Shown here one piece after another: positions 7,274 through 13,356 of a DNA stretch of 18,057 nt; position 1 is the stretch's first letter, and every line of letters begins with the position of its first letter. The DNA is taken from the NCBI GenBank assembly GCA_017610485.1, contig JAFCBY010000006.1, positions 1 to 18,057 on the forward strand. The letters run 5' to 3'. The position numbers and the translations under genes are program-made. This DNA comes from Candidatus Falkowiibacteriota bacterium. GTDB taxonomy: Archaea; Iainarchaeota; Iainarchaeia; Iainarchaeales; GCA-2688035. Below the pieces are notes generated by a model that ran no database searches, was not told the origin of the DNA, and saw only the letters and a list, made by a program, of their open reading frames with translations.

Positions 7274-7815
7274 TCAGGCGGTTACCGGGCGAGACTGCAG
7301 GATAAAGATTTGGTCGTCAACTAGAGCCCACTCGATATCCTGCGCAAAGTCATAGTGCTTTTCTATTTTCGTCACAATCTCGGCCAGCTCAACTATTCTT
7401 TTCCCGCTCAGTTTTTGCTTTTCCTGAATATTTTTTAGAACATCTAACTCAACAGTTTGCCTGTTTTTCCGAGCAAACATTTTTTCCTGCGCGTTGACAC
7501 GAATTGTTTCAATAAACATTTCTTGCTTGTTCACAATATAGCTGTCGGGCGTTATCGCACCGCTGACGATGCTTTCGCCCAGCCCAAACCCGGCCTCAAT
7601 TATCACCTGGTTTTTATTTTTGGAAACAGGGTGCACTGAAAAGGCAACCCCTGAAACCTCTGAGTCAACCATTTTTTGAACCACAACGGCAACCGAAATA
7701 CTTCCCCCAATGTTTTTTTCCTTCCTGTAAAAGATTGCCCTTGGCGTAAACAAAGAGCTCCAGCAATTTTTTACCGCGTCCAAGACATTTTCCCTTGTCT
7801 GGTTTGTGTAGGTGC
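7274..7815 (-). pseudogene. ppsA: 3' part of phosphoenolpyruvate synthase ATP-grasp domain
   Basis: This frame encodes the second half of the PEP/pyruvate-binding (PPDK_N) domain of pyruvate, water dikinase: NVLDAVKNCWSSLFTPRAIF, VVVQKMVDSEVSGVAFSVHP, IIEAGFGLGESIVSG, ITPDSYIV and the domain end IEWALVDDQIFILQSRPVTA. The first half of the ATP-grasp fold is missing, as are the phospho-His swivelling and PEP-binding domains after SRPVT. Homology fades just before TYTNQTRENV, and the frame is closed by a stop a few codons upstream. The 5' end runs out of frame into an HTH_10 gene on the same strand. A TTG at 7783 could start a 169-residue protein, but it could not bind ATP normally. I read it as a remnant. 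Confidence 0.8.
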
Positions 7816-8417
7816 TCCTGGAAGGTGCTTGGACTTAGGCCAGTCATCTTTGCAAGCCTTTTGATTTCAATCTGCCTTGGGTAGGCATAGTAGCCGTTCT
7901 TGTAGGCCAGGGTTATGGCCTGCTTTTGCTTTTTGGTAAACTCTGGCATTATGTGTGGCACGTAAATGTCCCTAATTTTCTCTTTGGAAATTTTTTGGAT
8001 CTCTATTTTGAGCCATTTCTGAGCAGTCTTCAGAAACTCTGTCAGAACTGACTTTTGCAGGGCGGCTATCTCTATATACTCAAAGCCGTCAGGCTTTACG
8101 ACAATTGGCTTCACAAAGATCAGCTCAGGGCTTAGGTAGAGCTGAAGGTGTGTTGCACCCTTCTTTGCCTTCAGGGTGTAGGTAATCACATTGCCTTCCC
8201 TTTCAAGATTGGCGTACTTTGGGTTCTTTGAAATCGCCACATAGTATTTGTCAATGTGCTTCTGTTCACCCAAAACAATGTGGGTTGTGGTAAGGTAAAT
8301 TGTACCATTCTTTTCAAACCAGTTCAGGGGATAGGCCAAAATCGTCAGGTTGTGCTTCTTGGCAAAGGGAATTATTGCACTGCCCTCATGCCAGAACTTC
8401 ATTTTCAGAGTCCACAT
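7665..8417 (-). CDS. HTH_10 (Bat-like) transcription regulator with replaced C-terminus
   Basis: The 250-residue frame begins at an ATG that sits about 28 bases after a TATA box, so it is probably leaderless; MKFW at 8402 is an alternative start. Residues 1-155 form a sensory/regulatory region of a type I cannot name beyond that. Residues about 157-205 are an HTH_10 domain of the bacterio-opsin-activator type: TKKQKQAITLAYKNGYYAYP, then IKRLAKMTGLSPSTFQEHLH. Members normally end about ten residues later with an 'R-A-E-K-K-L' helix. Here, after about residue 205, the frame runs through DNA that encodes PEP synthase in another frame, giving an unrelated tail of about 45 residues. DNA binding may survive because the recognition helix is intact. 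Its targets are unknown. Confidence 0.75.
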   Translation of the reverse strand: MWTLKMKFWHEGSAIIPFAKKHNLTILAYPLNWFEKNGTIYLTTTHIVLGEQKHIDKYYVAISKNPKYANLEREGNVITYTLKAKKGATHLQLYLSPELIFVKPIVVKPDGFEYIEIAALQKSVLTEFLKTAQKWLKIEIQKISKEKIRDIYVPHIMPEFTKKQKQAITLAYKNGYYAYPRQIEIKRLAKMTGLSPSTFQEHLHKPDKGKCLGRGKKLLELFVYAKGNLLQEGKKHWGKYFGCRCGSKNG

Positions 8418-8440
8418 AAAAAGAACACAGGGTCAAACCA

Positions 8441-8450
8441 GAATTTAAGG
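8441..8450 (-). promoter_or_regulatory. TATA box of the HTH_10 regulator gene
   Basis: Read on the minus strand, CCTTAAATTC is centred about 28 bases before the ATG at 8417, immediately after the stop of the preceding gene. It implies a separate, probably leaderless transcript. Confidence 0.6.
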
Positions 8451-8457
8451 TTTTTCG

Positions 8458-9078
8458 CTACTTCGCCTTATAGCCTCTTCTCACATTCGGGAGCCTTCCA
8501 GCTTTCTTCAGGGCGGTTATTCTCTTGCGGAGGGCGTCATAGGTTATGCCAACTTTTTCTGCAAGCTCTGAATCCCTCATCTGGGGATATTTTCCCCTCA
8601 GCTTAACTATTTTTTTGTCAGTTGCCTTAAGGACCTTGAGCCTGGCGGCAGTGCGCTTCCTGGCAGTGTGATACTCTTCCGGCCTGTCAATTTTGTGGCC
8701 TTCCGCTTCCAGGACCCTCAGGGCCCTTGAGACAAGGCTCTTCGAGACATTTACACCGGAATATGTTTTGATGGCAGTTCTTACCCCCAGGACAGTCACT
8801 ACAGCCCTAGCCCTTTGTATGTCTTGGACAACTGAAAGGACATCGCCCTTTAGGGCGTTAAAATACAGCCTCTGAGTCTCCCTTCTTGAAAGCCGGCCTT
8901 TGGCCAGCCTTATAACAGTCTCAATTGTTACGTCCTTCATCCTTGCTATTCCAGTAAGGGGTAAGTTAAGGTCTTGCGCAAGCTTCCTGATATGGCTGCG
9001 TGTTTGTGGCCTTATGACATTCACAAACTGCCCGGTTCCCGGCTTCCTTCTTCTAGGCCTTTTAGATTTTTTTGCCAT
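8458..9078 (-). CDS. Basic multi-HTH DNA-binding protein, family not recognised
   Basis: I choose the ATG at 9078 (206 residues, starting MAKKSKRPRRRKPG) because a TATA box lies 27 bases upstream. A longer reading to 9129 would lie within the acetyl-CoA synthetase gene and upstream of the promoter. The N-terminus is strongly basic. Several short helix-turn-helix-like segments follow: LPLTGIARMKDVTIETVIRL (about 39-58), SGVNVSKSLVSRALRVLEAE (about 105-124), and a clearer C-terminal one, DSELAEKVGITYDALRKRI (about 171-189). Overall style resembles the tandem pair at 15342-16835, although I see no alignable identity. It is probably a DNA-binding regulator or chromatin protein. The function is unknown. 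Confidence 0.65.
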   Translation of the reverse strand: MAKKSKRPRRRKPGTGQFVNVIRPQTRSHIRKLAQDLNLPLTGIARMKDVTIETVIRLAKGRLSRRETQRLYFNALKGDVLSVVQDIQRARAVVTVLGVRTAIKTYSGVNVSKSLVSRALRVLEAEGHKIDRPEEYHTARKRTAARLKVLKATDKKIVKLRGKYPQMRDSELAEKVGITYDALRKRITALKKAGRLPNVRRGYKAK

Positions 9079-9100
9079 AAAAAGAATAACCAGCAAATTC

Positions 9101-9110
9101 CTTAAAAAGT
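9101..9110 (-). promoter_or_regulatory. TATA box abutting the acetyl-CoA synthetase stop codon
   Basis: On the minus strand ACTTTTTAAG begins within the TGA stop of the acetyl-CoA synthetase gene and is centred about 27 bases before the ATG at 9078. It indicates a leaderless transcript for the multi-HTH gene. Confidence 0.6.
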
Positions 9111-11083
9111 CATTTCTTCCTGTAGCCAACCAGCTTTTTGAGATAGGGAACTACCTCAGGATTTTGGAGCGTGCTTGCGTCTCCCAGCTTCTCGTTGACA
9201 AGCATGCTTCTCAGGAAGCGCCTCATTATCTTGCCGCTTCTTGTTTTGAGCAAGGCATTTACAAAGTAAATTTTGTGGGGCTTTGCCGTTGGGCCAATCT
9301 GTTTCCTGACCTGGGCCACAATGCTGGCCTCAACCTTTGGAGATGGCTTTACCCCTGGCTTGAGCACAATGAACGCAACCGGAACCTGGCCTCTGATTTC
9401 ATCAGGCTTGGGAACAACTGCGGAAACAATGACATCTGGGTGTGAGGTTATCGCATCCTCAACCTCTGCGCTTGACAGCCTGTGGCCGGCCACCTTCATC
9501 ACGTCGTCAACCCTGCCGGTAATCCTAATGTTGTGCTTGTCAAACCACTTTGCCCCGTCACTAGTGTAGTAAACCTTTGGACCGTACTCAGACCAGTAAG
9601 TATCGCGATACTTTTTGGGATTCTTCCAGACACCGCGAAGAAGCCCTGGTGGGAAAGGCGGCCTGAACACAAGGTAGCCTGTTTCGCCTTTCTTGACCTT
9701 CTTGCCGCGGTCGTCCAAAATGTCAGGGATTGTTCCCGGGAAAGCACGCCCTGCAACAGTCGGGATGAATGGCCCAACACCTGGCAAAGAATTCACAAGG
9801 GTTCCGCCTGTCTCAGTCTGCCACCATGTATCTATAATCGGGCAGCGGCTGTGGCAAATGTGCTTGAAGTACCAGTGCCAGGTTTCCTCGTCGATTGGCT
9901 CTCCAACCGTTCCCAAAATTCTCAAGGTTGACAAGTCGTAATGCTCCGGCCACTTTGGCCCCATTTTCTTAAACATCCTTATTGCAGTTGGAGCAGTGTA
10001 GAAAACGCTTACGTCAAACTTGTCAGCAATTCTCCAAAGGCGACCCCAGTCAGGCAGGTCTGGAGAACCCTCATAAATAACCATTGTCGCGCCAACAGAG
10101 AGGGGGCCGTAACAGTTGTAGGTATGCCCTGTAATCCAGCCAATGTCTGCAGTGCACCAAAAGACGTCATCCTCGTGAATGTCAAAGTCAAACAAAGTGG
10201 TCCAATAGGCTTGTGTCAGGTAACCGGCGGTATCGTGGATAACGCCCTTTGGCTTTCCTGTTGTTCCAGACGTGTACAAGAGGAACAGTGGCGAGTTTGC
10301 CTCCACCGGAACTGCCTTGCTGACCTCAGAAGCCTTTGCCATTAGGTCGTGATACCAGTAATCTCTGCCTTTCTTCATTGCAACCTTAACTTGTGCCTTG
10401 TCGCCAAACCTGTTTACAACAACGACCTTTTTCACGGACTTGGCTGAGGCGGCAACGTCTGCCTGCTTTTTCAAGTTGATTTGCTTGCCTCTCCTGTAGT
10501 AACCATCGCAGGTAATCAAAACCTTGGCCTCGCAGTCATCAACCCGCTTCTTGAAGTTTAGCCCTGAAAATGCGGAGAAGACAACGCTGTGAATCGCACC
10601 CAATCGGGCGCATGCAAGCATTGCAACCATTACCTCCGGAATCATCGGTAAGTAAATGCCGACGCGGTCACCCTTCTTTATACCAAGCTTCTTCAAAACG
10701 TTTGAAAATTTGCAAACTTCCCTATACAGGCCACGATAAGTAATCTTTCGCTCCCTTTCCTCCAAGGGTTCGGCTTCCCAGATAATTGCAACCTTGTTTC
10801 CCTTTTCCTCCAAGTGCCGGTCAAGGCAGTTGTAGCTCGCATTCAGGTAGCCGCCTAGGAACCATTTGAAGTAGGGTGGCTTTCCCTCGTAAACCTTTTT
10901 CCAGGGCTTATCCCAGTAAAGGCCCTCTTCTGCAAGCTGGGCCCAGAAAGCCTTTGGGTCCTTTGCAGCATCCTTATAAATGCTGTCCTTTCCAACCCAG
11001 GCATGCTCCCTCATTTCATCAGTTGGCCAGAAAACGTTCCTCTTTTTGGAATCCCTTTTAACAAGCTTTTGACCCAACACCAT
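9110..11083 (-). CDS. acs: Acetyl-CoA synthetase, AMP-forming
   Basis: This enzyme converts acetate, ATP and CoA to acetyl-CoA, AMP and pyrophosphate through acetyl-AMP. Residue numbers use the ATG at 11083 (657 residues), preferred because the TATA box near 11113-11121 puts the transcription start at about 11090-11095; an ATG at 11107 would lie upstream of it. Key motifs are the P-loop-like YTSGTTGKPKG (270-280), WWQTETGG (420-427, with the Trp that shapes the small acetate pocket), the hinge region ITGRVDDVMKVAGHRLS, and the catalytic Lys618 in TRSGKIMRR, the usual site of regulatory acylation. The N-terminal YFKWFLGGYLNASYNCLDRH is typical of Acs. Length fits. Some relatives use propionate. 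The pyrophosphate product could feed the membrane pyrophosphatase encoded at 13357. Confidence 0.95.
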   Translation of the reverse strand: MVLGQKLVKRDSKKRNVFWPTDEMREHAWVGKDSIYKDAAKDPKAFWAQLAEEGLYWDKPWKKVYEGKPPYFKWFLGGYLNASYNCLDRHLEEKGNKVAIIWEAEPLEERERKITYRGLYREVCKFSNVLKKLGIKKGDRVGIYLPMIPEVMVAMLACARLGAIHSVVFSAFSGLNFKKRVDDCEAKVLITCDGYYRRGKQINLKKQADVAASAKSVKKVVVVNRFGDKAQVKVAMKKGRDYWYHDLMAKASEVSKAVPVEANSPLFLLYTSGTTGKPKGVIHDTAGYLTQAYWTTLFDFDIHEDDVFWCTADIGWITGHTYNCYGPLSVGATMVIYEGSPDLPDWGRLWRIADKFDVSVFYTAPTAIRMFKKMGPKWPEHYDLSTLRILGTVGEPIDEETWHWYFKHICHSRCPIIDTWWQTETGGTLVNSLPGVGPFIPTVAGRAFPGTIPDILDDRGKKVKKGETGYLVFRPPFPPGLLRGVWKNPKKYRDTYWSEYGPKVYYTSDGAKWFDKHNIRITGRVDDVMKVAGHRLSSAEVEDAITSHPDVIVSAVVPKPDEIRGQVPVAFIVLKPGVKPSPKVEASIVAQVRKQIGPTAKPHKIYFVNALLKTRSGKIMRRFLRSMLVNEKLGDASTLQNPEVVPYLKKLVGYRKK

Positions 11084-11111
11084 AAAGAATCGGAAGTAAT
11101 AGGGCATTTGA

Positions 11112-11122
11112 GAATTTAAAGG
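11112..11122 (-). promoter_or_regulatory. acs: TATA box of the acetyl-CoA synthetase gene
   Basis: CCTTTAAATTC on the minus strand lies about 34 bases before the ATG at 11083 and within the final codons of the truncated methyltransferase gene. It supports the shorter start for acetyl-CoA synthetase. Confidence 0.6.
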
Positions 11123-11619
11123 TTGTGGGTGGAAAAAAGCGCGCTTAAGTTCAAGTAAGTAAAGTAGTTGTATCTGCTCAACCTTGCTTCCCTGAACTTT
11201 ACGCCAAGGTTGTTCACTGCACAGTTCTTTTCCAGGAACTCCTTTGCCCTAAGGTTTATATCGGTGGCAATTACGTCGGTTCCGGTCTTTGCCTGGGCAG
11301 GGGCAAGCACTCCACTACCAGTGCCAATGTCCAAACCCGTTTTGTAGCCGACTTCTTTTGAATCCTGGTAAACATGCTGGGCAAAAACACTGTTCTCATC
11401 CTGATTAACTGGAAAAATTCGGTCTTCTCCAGAATAAGAATGTTTGTCAGTCACTACAGTAATTGACTCTTGCTCTTTCTTTAGGATAGCCGCAGGGTCA
11501 GAAGTGTTCTCCAAGTTTATGTGAGCAACCTGGTAAGGAAAGCCTTTTGGCAAGTCGATCTCCGCCCTTATCCTGTTTACAGCTGAAGGCGCTAGATTTT
11601 TCAAGTCAATCAATTCCAT
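11116..11619 (-). pseudogene. Truncated SAM-dependent methyltransferase
   Basis: The start ATG at 11619 (167 residues, MELIDLKNLAP) is supported by AGGGGTG about 8 bases upstream and overlaps the end of the HIT gene by 14 bp. Residues about 92-130 contain the Rossmann methyltransferase motif I, TGLDIGTGSGVLA, and the following acidic strand, DVIATDIN, that binds S-adenosylmethionine. After VNNLGVKFREA, where HemK-like and related enzymes continue with motif IV (an NPPY-type catalytic signature) and about 80-100 more residues, the frame instead gives an unrelated tail and stops within the acs promoter. No other frame restores the missing part. It is probably a nonfunctional remnant, though a short SAM-binding protein cannot be ruled out. 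The substrate is unknown. Confidence 0.65.
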
Positions 11620-12064
11620 TGTTCGCACCCCTGGGTTTGCCTTTTCCTTCAAACATCTTATGAAATTCTTCCACTTGCTTTCTTAGCTCTTCATCTGTCA
11701 GCCATTCTTTCTTTTCCCTGTGAAAGAGGTGATATTCTGGCAGCTTGTCTTGCTCATACCTTGGGATGATGTGAAAGTGCAGATGTTCAACTGTTTGCCC
11801 TGCCTTCTCTCCCTCGTTCAGGCCGTAGTTGAAGCCTGCCGATTTCAGGCTTTTTTCCAGGACCTCTGAAACAAGTTTCACTGTTTTGAAAAAATCTGTC
11901 AGCTCGGCATCAGAAAGCTGCCTTATGCTTGTAACATGTCTTTTTGGCACGACAAGGCAACGCCCTCTTGTTGAGGCAGCAATGCTGTAAAGAACGTAGG
12001 CTGTCTCAGACTCGTAAAGCTTTTGGGTCAAAAGCACTGATTCCTTACAGAAAGGGCAAGTCAT
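11606..12064 (-). CDS. HIT-family nucleotide hydrolase
   Basis: This 152-residue protein starts at the ATG at 12064 (MTCPFCKE). The histidine-triad motif HLHFHIIPR (His94, His96, His98) is complete, preceded by NEGEKAGQTVEHLH, so the nucleophilic central histidine region is intact. CPFC near the N-terminus may bind zinc, as in many HIT proteins. RGRCLVVPKRHV is the typical strand before the first helix. HIT proteins hydrolyse nucleoside phosphoramidates, adenylylated compounds or dinucleoside polyphosphates; the actual substrate cannot be told. The C-terminus is extended and charged (EEFHKMFEGKGKPRG). It is the first gene of a two-gene unit with the methyltransferase remnant, which it overlaps. 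Confidence 0.9.
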   Translation of the reverse strand: MTCPFCKESVLLTQKLYESETAYVLYSIAASTRGRCLVVPKRHVTSIRQLSDAELTDFFKTVKLVSEVLEKSLKSAGFNYGLNEGEKAGQTVEHLHFHIIPRYEQDKLPEYHLFHREKKEWLTDEELRKQVEEFHKMFEGKGKPRGANNGID

Positions 12065-12285
12065 TTTCAAACCTATATCTTAGGCCTCAAAAGCACTTTA
12101 TATTTTTTGTTTGAGGGTTTTCCCAAATTCATCGCCTCCTATAGTACCCTCAGCCATTACGTCAATGGACGCTAAAATCAGAACGTTTAAATGTTTTTGC
12201 AGAGAAGGGATTGTTAGGTTTCAGGGGGTTAAAAGGGCAAAGCAAAATTTATAAACCAAAGGAACCTATTGTATGGTGAAGAAAT
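12065..12285. promoter_or_regulatory. Divergent promoter region
   Basis: This gap separates the minus-strand HIT gene from the plus-strand pair. On the minus strand AATATAAAG (about 12096-12104) is a TATA box for the HIT gene. On the plus strand AATTTATAAACC (about 12246-12257) is a TATA box for the gene at 12286, which also has GGTGA at 12275-12279. A second plus-strand element, CGTTTAAATG (about 12182-12191), could start a short RNA or an alternative transcript. A weak palindrome, CCATTACGTCAATGG, sits at 12154-12168. No open reading frame is convincing here. Confidence 0.55.
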
Positions 12286-12522
12286 ATGAGAAAATTAGTT
12301 ACTTTTGATAAGGCTGTAAAAAAGCAAATGCTTGAATTGCTTGACAAAAAGGCAGACGGGGACGGTTTTATCATTGAAAAGGAAACAGGGCAGAGAGTCT
12401 TGACACCCACAGGAGAAGAGGTTAGCTTAGAGAACTTCGCTGGCATGAAAAAGGGCTCGGAGATTTTTATTAAGTCAGACATTGCAGCACTAATTGATTT
12501 TGCAAAGAAAAGCAGCCCTTAA
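12286..12522 (+). CDS. Small protein of unknown function
   Basis: The 78-residue product is not a family I can name. The start is well supported: GGTGA at 12275-12279, 6 bases before the ATG, with a TATA box upstream. It begins with a Lys-rich helix (FDKAVKKQMLELLDKK), then a strand-rich middle with a 'TGQRVLTPTGEEVSLENFAG' segment, and ends KGSEIFIKSDIAALIDFAKK. The central segment could be a small beta-hairpin binding module. It lies 6 bp before the larger gene at 12529, so both proteins are probably made together and may work together. Base composition is more AT-rich than most neighbouring genes. Confidence 0.75.
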   Translation: MRKLVTFDKAVKKQMLELLDKKADGDGFIIEKETGQRVLTPTGEEVSLENFAGMKKGSEIFIKSDIAALIDFAKKSSP

Positions 12523-12528
12523 TCTTTT

Positions 12529-13347
12529 ATGTCTATCAAAGAAGCATTTGAAAAACTGATTGGGGCTTTAGGTAATTTACTTGGCCAAGTAAAACTACCA
12601 GAGCATTTTCACCTCCATTTCTCTTTCTTGTCAAACAACAAAGTCGAATACAACAAAACTGAAAACAAATTAATTATAGATTATTCCAAGCTGAACACTA
12701 AACAGAAGTTAGTAACAACAGAGGTAATTAAGGAACTCTTAGAGGGCGACTATGTAGTTTTTGAAGAGGGTGCAAACAAGATAGTTGAGGATATTCAGAA
12801 GAAAGACGCCGAATTCAGGAAGATTGGATTCTTTAAAGACAAACTTTCACCAAGCGACTACGCTGCTTTAGAAGCGAGTGTATATATTCAATCAGTTTTT
12901 GAGGAAGGAAAAGACATATCAAAATTCAAATTGCAACTTATTGAAAGATTTGGCTCTCGAGGAAACACCATATGCAATTTGTATGGCACAGGCTATTTTC
13001 ATAATTTGATTCGTCCTCTGTACGACCAATTGGCCGTAGAGAGTGACTTTGTAAATATTGAGGATTTCCGAAAAATTTTTGACAAACTAATTGAAGAGTT
13101 TCCCTTTGCTATTTTTGTGAATAGAGCAATGGGTGTAAATGACATCACTACTGAAATCGAAAACAAGATTCATAAAAATAAAAAATATGGAATCCGAACA
13201 TTGAATATCCACGGGATAAATACAACAAATGTAAAAAATATAAGAGACACAATAGGACAACTTGAAGAAGAAGGCAAAATAAGGATTAAGTCTGTTGTCG
13301 AGAAACATAAAGTGATTTTGGTTTCAATAGAAATTACTCCGCCCTAA
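12529..13347 (+). CDS. Protein of unknown function in an AT-rich gene pair
   Basis: This 272-residue protein has no catalytic motif I can recognise. It appears mostly alpha-helical with no membrane segment. A conserved-looking block at about 100-165 reads KLSPSDYAALEASVYIQSVF, then GKDISKFKLQLIERFGSRGN and an aromatic-rich YGTGYFHNLIRPLYDQL. The last 45 residues (GINTTNVKNIRDTIGQLEEE, then KIRIKSVVEKHKVILVSIEI) resemble a winged-helix ending, so it may bind DNA or RNA. The gene is strikingly AT-rich (two sampled 60-base lines hold 20 and 17 G or C) and uses ATA, TTA and AGA codons freely, unlike topoisomerase VI. Coupled to the small gene upstream and ending 9 bp from the convergent pyrophosphatase gene. 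Probably acquired; role unknown. Confidence 0.75.
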   Translation: MSIKEAFEKLIGALGNLLGQVKLPEHFHLHFSFLSNNKVEYNKTENKLIIDYSKLNTKQKLVTTEVIKELLEGDYVVFEEGANKIVEDIQKKDAEFRKIGFFKDKLSPSDYAALEASVYIQSVFEEGKDISKFKLQLIERFGSRGNTICNLYGTGYFHNLIRPLYDQLAVESDFVNIEDFRKIFDKLIEEFPFAIFVNRAMGVNDITTEIENKIHKNKKYGIRTLNIHGINTTNVKNIRDTIGQLEEEGKIRIKSVVEKHKVILVSIEITPP

Positions 13348-13356
13348 ATATTCTGT

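Noticed and set aside
7274..7783. PEP synthase segment as a complete stand-alone gene
   Set aside because: Although its end at SRPVTA is the normal domain end, the first half of the ATP-grasp fold is missing and the frame is closed upstream, so normal function is not expected.
11084..11107. Longer N-terminus for acetyl-CoA synthetase starting at 11107
   Set aside because: The TATA position puts the transcript start downstream of this ATG, and the extra residues (PYYFRFF) do not look like the family.
12154..12168. CCATTACGTCAATGG palindrome in the divergent promoter region
   Set aside because: The stem is only five pairs with a five-base centre, and it is not placed near either TATA box; this could be chance.
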